From NCBI GenBank assembly GCA_024402695.1, contig JAKSTG010000011.1, forward strand, positions 1-64,000: a DNA stretch of 64,000 nt, written 5' to 3'. The notes below the pieces were generated by a model, which was given only the letters and a program-made list of their open reading frames with translations, ran no database searches and was not told the origin of the DNA. Positions 34,895-44,397 of the stretch are shown piece by piece. The stretch's first letter is position 1. Every line of letters begins with the position of its first letter. The DNA comes from Treponema sp. (GTDB lineage Bacteria; Spirochaetota; Spirochaetia; Treponematales; Treponemataceae). A program made the translations under genes and the position numbers.

Positions 34895-35584
34895 TTACAA
34901 AGTCAGATCCCGTACCACTTCACCTGCAATCATAAGCCCACCGACACTTGGAACAAAAGCGATGCTTGCAGGAGCGTGGCGGCCGTTGGAACTGTCTGTT
35001 ACAACGCCGGCACTTTCTTCTGTGCTGAACAGAACTTTTACTTTGGAAATATGACGGGCTTTAAGTTCCCGGCGCACAACACGTGCCAGAGGGCAGACCG
35101 AAGTTTTTGAAATATCGGCAATCTGAAATTTTGAAGGATCCAGTTTATTTCCCGTTCCCATGGAACTGATTACAGGAACACCCGCTTCCTTTGCCTTACG
35201 AATGATTTCGATTTTTGCAGTAACAGTATCTATTGCATCAACAACGTAACTGTATTTTGAAAAATCAAAATCATCTGAAGTTTCTGGAAGAAAAAAAGCC
35301 TGGACTGTATGGATTTTCAAAGCGGGATTAATATCCAGCGCCCTTTCTTTCATAGCTTCGACTTTAGGCTTTCCTACTGTCGAATGAAGGGCAATTATCT
35401 GGCGGTTACAATTTGATTCTGAAACAACATCATTGTCTACAATTGTAATTTCCCCGATTCCCGAACGGACCAGGGCTTCTACTACATAACCGCCTACTCC
35501 TCCCACGCCAAACACAATAACGTGAGAGTTTTGCAGTTTTGAGAAAGATTCATTTCCTATAAGGCTAATGGTTCTTGTAAACAT
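34895..35584 (-). CDS. tcdA: tRNA threonylcarbamoyladenosine dehydratase
   Basis: E1-like enzyme that uses ATP to cyclise t6A37 of tRNA into ct6A. 229 residues, a usual length. The Rossmann nucleotide site is VIVFGVGGVGGYVVEALVRS; the adenylation Asp-Asn and Arg are in IVDNDVVSESNCNRQ. VVDAIDTVTAKIEI, SSMGTGNKLDP and DISKTSVCPLARVVRREL are TcdA-specific blocks. It stands alone on the minus strand, separated from GH130 by a tandem-repeat spacer. Confidence 0.9.
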   Translation of the reverse strand: MFTRTISLIGNESFSKLQNSHVIVFGVGGVGGYVVEALVRSGIGEITIVDNDVVSESNCNRQIIALHSTVGKPKVEAMKERALDINPALKIHTVQAFFLPETSDDFDFSKYSYVVDAIDTVTAKIEIIRKAKEAGVPVISSMGTGNKLDPSKFQIADISKTSVCPLARVVRRELKARHISKVKVLFSTEESAGVVTDSSNGRHAPASIAFVPSVGGLMIAGEVVRDLTL

Positions 35585-35630
35585 CTCTTAATCACCAACA
35601 AACATCACTATTTAATTTTTCGAAAAAAGC

Positions 35631-35934
35631 TCTCGAACGCACAGTTCGCTTACCCTTACCATGCAAAATCTCGGCCACACAGTCCGCTTACCCTTACAGT
35701 ACCATATCCCGCAAGCCCAACCCGCGTTCCTCTACAATACTAACTCTCGGAACTCCAGTCAGCTTACTTCTACAATACTAACTCTCAAACACACAGTCCG
35801 CTTACCCCTACAGTACCAAATCCCGTAAGCCCAACCCGCGTTCCTCTACAATACAAAATCTCGGTCACACAGTCCGCTTACCCCTACAGTACCATATCCC
35901 GCAAGCCCAACCCGCGTTCCTCTACAATACTAAC
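35631..35934. repeat. 38-bp minisatellite, eight units
   Basis: Eight units in exact 38-nt register without a single indel: starts at 35631, 35669, 35707, 35745, 35783, 35821, 35859 and 35897. Two unit types are interspersed: type A contains CACAGTCCGCTTACCC and type B contains CCCAACCCGCGTTCCTC; both end in a TACA(G/A)TAC block. Units 3, 6 and 8 are almost identical. Because 38 is not a multiple of three and stops occur, it is non-coding. It is followed by an irregular CTTAACTCTTCCC repeat to about 35985. The gene-free stretch 35585-35975 holds nothing else that I can identify. Confidence 0.85.
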
Positions 35935-35975
35935 TCTTAACTCTTCCCTCTTAACTCTTAACTCTTCCTTATTCC

Positions 35976-37154
35976 CTATTCCTTATCATTCTCTAACAGT
36001 TCCAGATTTCTACCAATTAATTGACATCTCTGCACTACACAGTCTGGTGAACGATGCGGATCTTCTGGTGTGTTAAAAGTGTAATCAATCAGTTTGTCCA
36101 AAGTTGTTGTTGCAACATGCATACGAGTGTCACTTGAAGCATAATAAATGTAAACATTGTTGCCTTTTACAATGGCGCCGTTTGAGAACACAACGTTGGA
36201 AACATCCCCTACTCTTTCTTTTCCAAGTGGAACCAGGAAGAAGCCGCCAGGTTCAGCGATTACTTTTGTAGGATCTTCAAGACTTGTAGCGTAAACATAA
36301 AGAACATAACGGAGTCCTGCCGCAGTATTGCGTACCCCGTGGGAGATGTGGATCCAGCCTTTTTCTGTTTTAATTGGAACAGCTCCTGCTCCATTCTTTA
36401 CTTCTGTAATTGTATGATAAACTCGCGGACTGATTATCTTTTCTTCATCGATTACAGGATTTGTAATGTCATCACAAAGGCCGAATCCAATTCCTCCGCC
36501 GCTACCTGTATCAATAAAATCATCCATTGGACGAGTGTAGAAAGCATATTTTCCGTTTACAAATTCTGGATGAAGAACAACGTTTCTCTGCTGAGGTGAT
36601 TTTTTTGTTATAAGGTTTGGAAGACGTTCCCAAGTAGTCAGATCTTTTGTGCGGACAATACCACAGGCAGCTACAGCGGCGCTTAAATCTTTATTTGAAG
36701 TATCCTTGCTTTCTGAACAGAAAGTTCCGTAAATCCAGCCGTCTTCATGCTGAGTCAGACGCATATCATAAACGTTTGTTTCTTCTTCACAGGTGTCAGG
36801 AAGCTGAATTGGGTAATCGCGGAAACGGAATCCGTCTACACCGGTTTCACTTTCGGCAACCCCAAAAAAAGATTTACGGTCATTGCCTTCAATACGTGCA
36901 ACAAGACAATATTTCCCATTCAGGTAAATTGCCCCTGAATTCATAACTGCATTTACTCCAAGACGTTCCATAAAGAAAGGATTTGTTTCTTTGCAGATAT
37001 CATATTTCCAAGTAAGGGGAATATGGTCTCGTGTAAGAACAGGGTTTTCCCAGCGGTCATAAATACCATTGTAAAAATCAGCTTTAATCTTATTCTTCTG
37101 GCTCAGGAATTCATCCTGAATTTTTCTAAGAACATAAAATTTTTCGTGAATCAT
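35976..37154 (-). CDS. GH130 beta-mannosyl-glucose phosphorylase
   Basis: Phosphorolyses beta-1,4-mannosyl-D-glucose (or a related manno-oligosaccharide) to mannose-1-phosphate in the cytoplasm, saving ATP during mannan use. 392 residues. The family blocks [30 protein letters not shown] (catalytic Asp near 130), [32 protein letters not shown] and the C-terminal [14 protein letters not shown] are those of GH130 subfamily 1. AGGAG precedes the ATG. It fits with secreted GH5 enzymes that could release mannose-containing oligosaccharides; the exact acceptor is not certain. Confidence 0.88.
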   Translation of the reverse strand: MIHEKFYVLRKIQDEFLSQKNKIKADFYNGIYDRWENPVLTRDHIPLTWKYDICKETNPFFMERLGVNAVMNSGAIYLNGKYCLVARIEGNDRKSFFGVAESETGVDGFRFRDYPIQLPDTCEEETNVYDMRLTQHEDGWIYGTFCSESKDTSNKDLSAAVAACGIVRTKDLTTWERLPNLITKKSPQQRNVVLHPEFVNGKYAFYTRPMDDFIDTGSGGGIGFGLCDDITNPVIDEEKIISPRVYHTITEVKNGAGAVPIKTEKGWIHISHGVRNTAAGLRYVLYVYATSLEDPTKVIAEPGGFFLVPLGKERVGDVSNVVFSNGAIVKGNNVYIYYASSDTRMHVATTTLDKLIDYTFNTPEDPHRSPDCVVQRCQLIGRNLELLENDKE

Positions 37155-37193
37155 TTATTTTCTCCTGTCATTTTTCTGCTTTTCACAGAACTG

Positions 37194-39323
37194 TTATTTT
37201 CTTCTGATTTTAAACTCTGTCTCGATGCGGCGCTCCCTTGCGTCTGAAAGTTTTTTGTATTTTTTATACAGAACTTCCTGAGCGCTTACGCCATTCTTTT
37301 TCCCTGAAACTTTTTTCCAGGTTCCGTCCTGATTAAGTTCCATGGCAGAATCTGTATCTTCAAAATAAGTATCAAGAATTCCTTTAACTTCAGTGAATGC
37401 AGCTTTTTCCTGGATAGGGAACATAAGCTCAATACGGCGGTCCAGGTTACGGCTCATCCAGTCTGCACTTGAACAGTAAAGTTCTTCGCTTCCACCATTC
37501 TGGAAATAGATAATGCGGGAATGTTCCAGGTAACGGTCTACGATAGAAACTACGCGGATGTTTTCTGAAAGGCCTTCAACTCCAGGCACCAGCATACAGA
37601 TACCGCGAACATTCAGAAGAACTTTTACTCCTGCCTGGCTTGCACGGTAAAGGGCACTGATAATTTCTTCATGGGTAAGGCTGTTCATTTTTGCGATGAT
37701 CAGACCAGGGTTCTGTTTTGTTGAACGATCGATTTCGCGGTCAATCATCATAAGCAGTTTTGACTTAAGGGAAACCGGAGCCATGGAAATCAAATTCATT
37801 TTCTGAAGGGATGAATAACCGGTTACCAGATTGAAGAACAGTGTGGCATCATTTGCAATTTCTGGCTTTGCTGTAAAAAGAGAAATATCCGAATAAAGTT
37901 TTGCCGTCTTTGGATTGTAGTTCCCTGTTGCCAGATGAACATAACGGCGAATAGAACCCTTTTCGCGGCGCATAACCATAAGGATTTTTGCGTGAACCTT
38001 TAGATTCTCAAGGCCGTAGATAACTGTTACCCCGGCATTTTCAAGAACATTGGCCCAGGCAATATTTCTTTCTTCATCAAAGCGGGCCTTAAGTTCAACA
38101 AGAACGACAACCTGCTTTCCGTTCTGTGCTGCACGAACCAGAGCCTGAATGATTGGAGAATCACGGCCGGTTCTGTACAAAGTCATTTTGATTGCAAGAA
38201 CATCAGAATCCTCTGCAGCATCGTTGAGCATTTTTATTACAGGATCATAGCTTTCGTATGGCACATGAAGGATTTTGTCGTGAAGCTTAAGAGTGTCCCA
38301 GTAAGGTTCATCTTCGGGAAGATCATTAGGATAGAAGTGATCCCATTTTTCAAACTGGAGGTCACCTTTTTCGTCTGCCCCGCGCAGATCCAAAACGCCA
38401 GGATCAATAATTCCCGACACTTTATATACATCTTTTTCGCGGAGCTGCAGCTTGTCCATAAGAAATTCCATAAGACAAACGCTGGATGAATTACAGGTCA
38501 TCTGAACAGGGAAAGAAGAGCGGCGCTTAAGAAGAACTTTTTCCATTTCGTGAATAAAGTCTTCTGTTTCTTTTTCATCAGTTTTATTGCGTACTTCTTC
38601 GTTTACGGCAAAGTCTGCATCGCGGGCTACTTTGAATACAAGAGTTTCTGAAACTTCGAAGCCCGGGAAAATCTGTCTGCCGAACTCAGTGATAATGTCC
38701 GAAAGAAGTGCAAAAGGTTTTGACTCCCCTTCTTCAGGAAGCCATACAGTGTGACCAAGTCCCGAAGGAATCTGAACCAGTGCGATTTTAGGAGCGTTTT
38801 CGTCTCCTTCAAAACCAACGCTTTCCATGTGAATGCCTTTCATTGGAACAAGGTAGAAAGCGGCATACTGAATCAGATTGAGGACAGGAGGAAAAACTTC
38901 CGTGTCAGTTCTGAGAGGTGTAAGAAGAGGATAAACTTCGTTTCTGAAATAAGAGGAAAGAAAACTTTTCTGGCTTTCTGTGTATTCAGAAGGAAGCACA
39001 TATTCGATTCCTTTTTTTGCAAGAGCCGGCAGAACATCCAGCATAAGGCAGTCGTTCTGGGCCGAAATAATTTCGTGGGCACGTTCAGAGATTTTCACAA
39101 GAAGATCTTTTGGAGCAAGCCCCGAAGAATCTTCTTCTGTTACACCGCTTTCGGCCAACCGTTTTGCGGCAGCAACACGAACCTGAAAGAACTCGTCAAA
39201 GTTGCTTGTGACAATAGAGAGAAACTGGAGTCGTTCCAGCAACGGAAGATTTTTATCCAGTCCTTTGCAAAGAACACGGTTATTGAATTCGAGCCAGGAA
39301 AGTTCACGGTTAAAAAGATTCAT
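37194..39323 (-). CDS. ppk: Polyphosphate kinase 1
   Basis: Reversibly makes inorganic polyphosphate from ATP. 709 residues with the PPK1 architecture: N domain starting NRELSWLEFNNRVL, a PHP-like head domain, and two phospholipase-D-like domains. The autophosphorylated His lies in LKVHAKILMVMRRE (about residue 441), with HLATGNYNPKTAKLYSD next, and the second catalytic region is YLEHSRIIYFQNGG (about 600). Its ATG overlaps the ppx stop by 4 nt (ATGA), so the opposing enzymes are co-translated. Confidence 0.95.
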   Translation of the reverse strand: MNLFNRELSWLEFNNRVLCKGLDKNLPLLERLQFLSIVTSNFDEFFQVRVAAAKRLAESGVTEEDSSGLAPKDLLVKISERAHEIISAQNDCLMLDVLPALAKKGIEYVLPSEYTESQKSFLSSYFRNEVYPLLTPLRTDTEVFPPVLNLIQYAAFYLVPMKGIHMESVGFEGDENAPKIALVQIPSGLGHTVWLPEEGESKPFALLSDIITEFGRQIFPGFEVSETLVFKVARDADFAVNEEVRNKTDEKETEDFIHEMEKVLLKRRSSFPVQMTCNSSSVCLMEFLMDKLQLREKDVYKVSGIIDPGVLDLRGADEKGDLQFEKWDHFYPNDLPEDEPYWDTLKLHDKILHVPYESYDPVIKMLNDAAEDSDVLAIKMTLYRTGRDSPIIQALVRAAQNGKQVVVLVELKARFDEERNIAWANVLENAGVTVIYGLENLKVHAKILMVMRREKGSIRRYVHLATGNYNPKTAKLYSDISLFTAKPEIANDATLFFNLVTGYSSLQKMNLISMAPVSLKSKLLMMIDREIDRSTKQNPGLIIAKMNSLTHEEIISALYRASQAGVKVLLNVRGICMLVPGVEGLSENIRVVSIVDRYLEHSRIIYFQNGGSEELYCSSADWMSRNLDRRIELMFPIQEKAAFTEVKGILDTYFEDTDSAMELNQDGTWKKVSGKKNGVSAQEVLYKKYKKLSDARERRIETEFKIRRK

Positions 39324-40849
39324 GACAGGGCCACCTTATATCCGAATACGCTTTCAAAAAGTTCTCCTTTCTCTGACAGAGCAAGATTTTCAAGAACTGT
39401 ATTTTTTCTGGAAGAAGTTTTGATGTTCAGCACATCCTGGGCCCGTTCCATTTCTACGTGAGCAAATTCCTGACTGTGGCTGCGGTCCAAGGCATCGGCA
39501 ACGCGAAGTACTGCAGAAAGCTTAAGAATTGTCATGCGGTAAACGCGAGGCAAAAGTGAAAAGCCTTCATCGTCCTGAGGCTGAAGTTTTCCGCGGTGAT
39601 ATTTTGCGATGGAAGAAACAATTGTTCGGTCCATTTCAGAAAGTCCGAAAATTTCCGAATTACGGATAATGTAATGACTGTGAACATTGTGATGGTTCAG
39701 GTGAATGAAGATTCCAATATCATGAAGGATAGCGGCAACTTCCAGAAGAAGCCGGGCGTGTTCATCAAGACCAGTTTCATCCTGCATTACATCAAAAAGT
39801 TTCAGAGCATTATGGCGAACGCATTCTGCATGGGCTTCATCGCCGTGATATTTTCTAAGAAGGTTTCTTGCCGAAGCCGTAATCTGACTGTTGAACTCAA
39901 GGCGCAGAGCTTCATTCTGTGTTGAAGTCTGGCTGATAATAAGTCCGTCTCGAAGGTTTGTTTCAGGAACAATAATCTTCTTAACATTTGTAAGACGGAT
40001 AAAAATATTGTAAATAGTAAGACTTGCTCTGAGAGTCTGCGCATCGTTGTAGGAAATCTTGAAGCGGGCAACACATTCGTCAACAGAATAAGTCTGAACC
40101 TGTTTTACAAAACGGTCAAAAGCGCCAGTGTCAATTTCCCAAAGGAAAGTTGTAAGAGGTTTACCAACGTTGATTGCAGCCAGAGTCATATCCATTCCGA
40201 CTGCAAGGAACTGTTCAACTTCCGAAAGATCCAGTTCGTTATCAAGGGAACCTTTTGTATTTACAATTGCTTCACGAATGTAACGGCGCATGTCATCATA
40301 GCTGGAAGAAGAACTGCGCAACTGCTGTTCGATGCGGACTGTACCAAGTTTAAGACTGTGAACGCCGGCCATCTTGCCGCGGCGCATCATCATAACTTCT
40401 GTAGAACCACCGCTAACTTCAAGGATCACGGTATTCTTTTCCCGCTCTACAACAGACTCTTCTTTGAGACATTCCCCTACTGCCAGATACATAAGACGGT
40501 TTTCTTCAATTCCGTCCATAATGCGAACGCGGAATCCGGTCTGCACCAGAATGCGGTCCAAAACCGGGTCACGGTTCTTTGCTTCGCGGAAAGCAGAAGA
40601 GGCAACAACTGTAGTCTGTTCAGGAGTAATACCCCAGCCCTCAAGCTGTTCGCGGTAACGTTTGAGAATCTGAACACACTGGCTCTGAGTTTCACGGGAT
40701 ATAGTTGAAGATGTAAAAACGTCCCGGCCTAATGGGAGCGGAAGCTCCGAACGGTCCAGGACGTTTCGTTTTTTTTCGGGAGTTACTTCGGCCACCAGGA
40801 GGCGAACACCTGTAGAGCCGATTTCAATTACTGCTTCAGGAGTTGCCAT
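39320..40849 (-). CDS. ppx: Exopolyphosphatase/pppGpp phosphatase with HD domain
   Basis: Degrades polyphosphate and possibly pppGpp. 509 residues. The actin-like ATPase fold shows IEIGSTGVRLLVAEV, VVASSAFREAKNRDPVLDRI and VILEVSGGSTEVMMM; the C-terminal third is an HD domain (AAILHDIGIFIHLNHHNVHS, then IAKYHRGK), the long GppA/Ppx arrangement. IEIGST replaces the usual IDIGS(N/T). A GGGGGA element precedes the ATG. Encoded before and coupled to ppk. Confidence 0.9.
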   Translation of the reverse strand: MATPEAVIEIGSTGVRLLVAEVTPEKKRNVLDRSELPLPLGRDVFTSSTISRETQSQCVQILKRYREQLEGWGITPEQTTVVASSAFREAKNRDPVLDRILVQTGFRVRIMDGIEENRLMYLAVGECLKEESVVEREKNTVILEVSGGSTEVMMMRRGKMAGVHSLKLGTVRIEQQLRSSSSSYDDMRRYIREAIVNTKGSLDNELDLSEVEQFLAVGMDMTLAAINVGKPLTTFLWEIDTGAFDRFVKQVQTYSVDECVARFKISYNDAQTLRASLTIYNIFIRLTNVKKIIVPETNLRDGLIISQTSTQNEALRLEFNSQITASARNLLRKYHGDEAHAECVRHNALKLFDVMQDETGLDEHARLLLEVAAILHDIGIFIHLNHHNVHSHYIIRNSEIFGLSEMDRTIVSSIAKYHRGKLQPQDDEGFSLLPRVYRMTILKLSAVLRVADALDRSHSQEFAHVEMERAQDVLNIKTSSRKNTVLENLALSEKGELFESVFGYKVALS

Positions 40850-40874
40850 TGGAACCGATCCCCCTATCTACATA

Positions 40875-42311
40875 TTAGAGTTTGTCTATGAGCATAGAAC
40901 ACTTGCCCGATGGAATCGGAAGTGTTTTCTTTTTCTGGTCAATGATATTGATAGTGAAATAATAAAGCTTTTCACTTTCCATCTGAATTTCCCAACCGCG
41001 GTTAGACTTGTTACTAAGGATTGTAATAAGGTTGCGTTTGAGGGAAAGATTTTCAATACCCATGATTTCCAGGTTTGGAATTACCCAGTCTACAGTTTTA
41101 CGTGGAAGACTGATTTCCAGACCGATTACGTTTTCAATCATAAGAGCGATAGTACTCAAACCGGCTGTCTGCAGATAGCGTGGTTTTGGGAATACACCGC
41201 GTGCCTTTGAAGAAGGTTTTCCTTCTCCTTCAGGAAGATATGCTTCGTAAAGGTCGCCCGGTTTGTCATCATTTGGAAGCATTCCTTCAAGTACGTAGTA
41301 CAGGTGACGGATTGCACATTCACGGGCCAGTTCATACTGATTGTATTTTTCCAGTCCTTTGATAACCATAAAGTTGAAAAGAGGATAAACGCTTCCGCAG
41401 AAGGCATTTCCCTTTTCACTGAAGGAAGGGCTGTCTTTTGAAAGTGATGGGAACGGATGATCTGTTCCGAAAGTCTTAGGATTGTTGATATGAGCAACAA
41501 GGCAGTCTGCTTTGTCGGCATTTGGGATTTCTGCCAGCATAGGCCAGAAGCCTGCAATTGTTTTTTCCTTAAGGCGTTCCTGATTTTTATCCAGATCGTG
41601 ATAGAAGCCTGTCTTGTCGTCCCACATAAGTGAGTTAACACGTGTCTTGATTGTGAAGTACATTCTGCGGTAGTGGAAACTCAGTTCCTTATCATTAAGA
41701 ATGTCTCCAAGGGCAGACATGTAAGAAGCATTAAGAGCCATACAGGCGTTGAAATCTACAGGATAAACTGAACCGTCACGAGGTGAATTAGACATTCCCG
41801 AAGCCTGATATGGAACAGCGTAAAGTCCGTTAGGCTTTTTGAAAGTTTCATCGATCCAGTCCATATATTTCTGAAGAACAGGAACAACTTCCTTGATACG
41901 ACGTTTGTTTGCACTTTTGTGATAAAGGTTGTATTCAGCCCATGCAAAAAGTGGAAGTCCAACTCCTTCAGGATTTTTCTTTTCAAAAACAGGTTCGTTT
42001 GTTGAAAGATCATACTTCCAGCGGATTGCTCCGTTTGGTTCCTGACGTGAGTAAAGATAATCGATATTTTTTTCAGCTTCAAAGTTGCGGTTTGAGTAAA
42101 CTAAAAAGAAAGATGAGAAAACAGAATCCATCTGATTCAGAATATATTTGCCGTCTTCCGGATAAACAAAATAACCGTCCGCTGCCGGGTCTGAATCGTC
42201 TTTAGCATTTGGATCAATCCACTGTGAAGATACCCATGCCCAGGTTTTATTATAAATATCTACAAAATCCTGGTCGTAAAAATGGATCTTAGGGAAATCG
42301 TGTTTACTCAC
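40875..42311 (-). CDS. MGH1/trehalase-like (alpha/alpha)6 glycosidase
   Basis: 478 residues with an (alpha/alpha)6-barrel signature: YLYSRQEPNGAIRWKYDL, YPVDFNACMALNASYM, LMWDDKTGFYHDLD, IAGFWPMLA and NAFCGSVYPLFNFMV are typical of trehalase-like/GH63-like enzymes (MGH1-like fold). No signal peptide, so cytoplasmic. The substrate is not deducible; mannosylglycerate, alpha-glucosides or plant oligosaccharides are all possible. CAGGAG precedes the ATG. The upstream spacer holds family 2 element copy B, oriented towards this gene. Confidence 0.7.
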   Translation of the reverse strand: MSKHDFPKIHFYDQDFVDIYNKTWAWVSSQWIDPNAKDDSDPAADGYFVYPEDGKYILNQMDSVFSSFFLVYSNRNFEAEKNIDYLYSRQEPNGAIRWKYDLSTNEPVFEKKNPEGVGLPLFAWAEYNLYHKSANKRRIKEVVPVLQKYMDWIDETFKKPNGLYAVPYQASGMSNSPRDGSVYPVDFNACMALNASYMSALGDILNDKELSFHYRRMYFTIKTRVNSLMWDDKTGFYHDLDKNQERLKEKTIAGFWPMLAEIPNADKADCLVAHINNPKTFGTDHPFPSLSKDSPSFSEKGNAFCGSVYPLFNFMVIKGLEKYNQYELARECAIRHLYYVLEGMLPNDDKPGDLYEAYLPEGEGKPSSKARGVFPKPRYLQTAGLSTIALMIENVIGLEISLPRKTVDWVIPNLEIMGIENLSLKRNLITILSNKSNRGWEIQMESEKLYYFTINIIDQKKKTLPIPSGKCSMLIDKL

Positions 42312-42500
42312 ATTGAGCTCCTGAAAAAGTTACTTTCTTTTTAAATATAGTACCTTAGAGTATAGCATAAATTTTTTAAATTTGGCGAAAATTTTTAGAT
42401 TTTTTTCTAAATTTTCGTTTTTTTCACTTGACGCGCTTTTAGAGATTTTTCTGTATCCACATTCGAAGACTATCGTTTATAATAATAGTACGGTTAATTA

Positions 42501-42616
42501 AGCAAAACGACGCGCGAACAATGACAATGGAGCACCGTGGGCAAGGAGCCGAGCAGAGCGAGCGACGGGGCTCCGCGGGAGGCCTCCATTGGTTATTGTG
42601 GGAGCGACGTTTTGCT
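42501..42616 (-). repeat. Structured intergenic element, family 2 copy B
   Basis: Outer stem AGCAAAACG (42501-42509) / CGTTTTGCT (42608-42616). Reading the minus strand, the 70-nt interior matches copy A at 11698-11767, including an identical 30-nt block and the CAATGGAG/CTCCATTG stem. The outer stems of A and B are unrelated in sequence but both are paired. Border strands GCTCCCAC and TTCGCGC parallel those of family 1. Within the 344-nt divergent spacer 42312-42655 it is the main feature; an AT-rich hairpin (42386-42417) followed by a T run lies on its left. Confidence 0.65.
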
Positions 42617-42655
42617 AAAATTATATAGGATTATTCTATAAACAAGAGGAAAACA

Positions 42656-44365
42656 ATGAAGAAAATCAGATTATCTCTCGCTTCAGCAATTCTTTTCCTG
42701 TGCGCCGCAAGCCTTCATGCAGCTCCTGCCGTTCAGACAGGCCTTGTAAAGAACGAAGACGGTACTTACACAGCCACAAAAATTGATGAAGACAAAAAAG
42801 CCATCAAATACGGCCAGAAAGTGGACGGATTCAAGGACGTTACAGTGGTAAAAGGTTCAGCCGTAACAAAGCAGAATCCTATTTCTGTAAGCCTTGACGA
42901 AGTTTCAAACCAGGAACTGAACATTTCCCTGTCCGGAGAAATCAAAATCTCAGGAAAATCAGATTCTTACGATGCAATCTGGATGATCAACGACTTTGAT
43001 GCCGGATTCCCTGAACTTTCAAGAAAAACTGTTAAAAACAATGAATGGACCCACTTCGAAGGCAAAACAACCATCTGCGTAGGCCAGAACAAACAGCTTT
43101 ATCTTTCAAAAACCGGCATTTCTATGGATGAAGTTACTTTCTACCTGAAAAACTTCAGCGTAAAGATCGAAACAGAAGGTGCTTTGGGACCAAAAGTAAG
43201 CTGGCTGGAAGTTCCAAGCCTTAAAGAAGCCTACAAAGACTTCTTCAAGTTCGGTTTAGCAGTAACTTACAAAGGAGAATTGAACAATCCAGACGTTCAG
43301 GACGGACTTTACCGCCATGTTGAATCAATCACTCTGGGAAATGCCTTCAAACCTGACTTCCTTTTTGCCTGGCAGAATCCAACTGTAAAAATGGCAAAAT
43401 ACACTGATGAAACAGGAAAAACCATCGATGTTCCTGCCCTGCTTCCAAAATTCAACGATATGGATGCTATTCTGGGCCTTGCAAAGATGAACAACCTGAA
43501 AATCCGCGGACACGTTCTTGTATGGCATTCACAGACTCCTCACTGGTTCTTTACAGAAGGTTACAGCTCAAGCAAAGATGCTCCTTATGTTGATAAAGAA
43601 ACCATGACAGCCCGCCAGGAATGGTACATCCGCTCTGTATTGGAACACGTTGCAGAATGGGAACAGAAAAACAAGTGCAAAGAACATGTTGTTTGGGCAT
43701 GGGACGTAGTAAACGAAGCCGCTGCAGACAATTCTTCTGAAGCCCGTTTCCTCCGCGAAGACTCAGACTGGTACAGAGTTTACAAAAACGAAGAATTCAT
43801 CGTAAATGCCTTCCGTTTTGCAAACAAATATGCTCCAAAAGATGTTCAACTGGTTTACAACGATTACGGAACTTATTCAGGATCAAACAGAACAAAAGGA
43901 ACAAAACACGCTTCTGTTCTGAAAATCATTGATGCTATTCAGGCTAATCCGGAAACTCGTCTTGATGCTGTAGGTATGCAGTCACACATCAACCAGACTT
44001 ATCCAAAAATCACTGGTGATGACAGCTTCGAAAGAGCCATTCAGAACTTCCTTGCAAAGGGAATTGATGTTCAGATTACAGAACTTGATATGGGACACCA
44101 GACAAAATACAGTCCAATCCGCCAGAAGACCCGCTACAAGGAAATCTTCGAAATGTTCATCAGAAACCGCAAGGTTGACGGAAAGAACGGTATTTCAAGT
44201 GTAACTCTCTGGGGACTTACAGACAATTCAACTTGGCTTGATAACCAGCCAGAATACAAGAGCAAAAACAACAAGCAGCATCCACTCCTTTTCGAAGGAA
44301 CAGAATTCTTCGCAAAACCAAGTTACTACGGTGTAATGGAAGCTGCTGAAGAAGCTAAAAACTAA
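42656..44365 (+). CDS. GH10 endo-beta-1,4-xylanase
   Basis: Secreted xylan hydrolase, 569 residues. Signal peptide MKKIRLSLASAILFLCAASL, cut after HAA around residue 22. Residues 25-175 form a beta-sandwich resembling a CBM22-like carbohydrate-binding module. The GH10 barrel follows with IRGHVLVWHSQTPHWF, acid/base VVWAWDVVNEAAADN (Glu354) and nucleophile VQITELDMG (Glu476). GAGG lies seven bases before the ATG. Divergent from the MGH1-like gene, across the family 2 element. Confidence 0.92.
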   Translation: MKKIRLSLASAILFLCAASLHAAPAVQTGLVKNEDGTYTATKIDEDKKAIKYGQKVDGFKDVTVVKGSAVTKQNPISVSLDEVSNQELNISLSGEIKISGKSDSYDAIWMINDFDAGFPELSRKTVKNNEWTHFEGKTTICVGQNKQLYLSKTGISMDEVTFYLKNFSVKIETEGALGPKVSWLEVPSLKEAYKDFFKFGLAVTYKGELNNPDVQDGLYRHVESITLGNAFKPDFLFAWQNPTVKMAKYTDETGKTIDVPALLPKFNDMDAILGLAKMNNLKIRGHVLVWHSQTPHWFFTEGYSSSKDAPYVDKETMTARQEWYIRSVLEHVAEWEQKNKCKEHVVWAWDVVNEAAADNSSEARFLREDSDWYRVYKNEEFIVNAFRFANKYAPKDVQLVYNDYGTYSGSNRTKGTKHASVLKIIDAIQANPETRLDAVGMQSHINQTYPKITGDDSFERAIQNFLAKGIDVQITELDMGHQTKYSPIRQKTRYKEIFEMFIRNRKVDGKNGISSVTLWGLTDNSTWLDNQPEYKSKNNKQHPLLFEGTEFFAKPSYYGVMEAAEEAKN

Positions 44366-44397
44366 TCAAAAATCAATTCAATTAAGCAATCAAGCCG

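Noticed and set aside
35631..35934. Possible CRISPR array
   Set aside because: Units abut without unique spacers and are diverged; no cas genes are nearby. It is a minisatellite.
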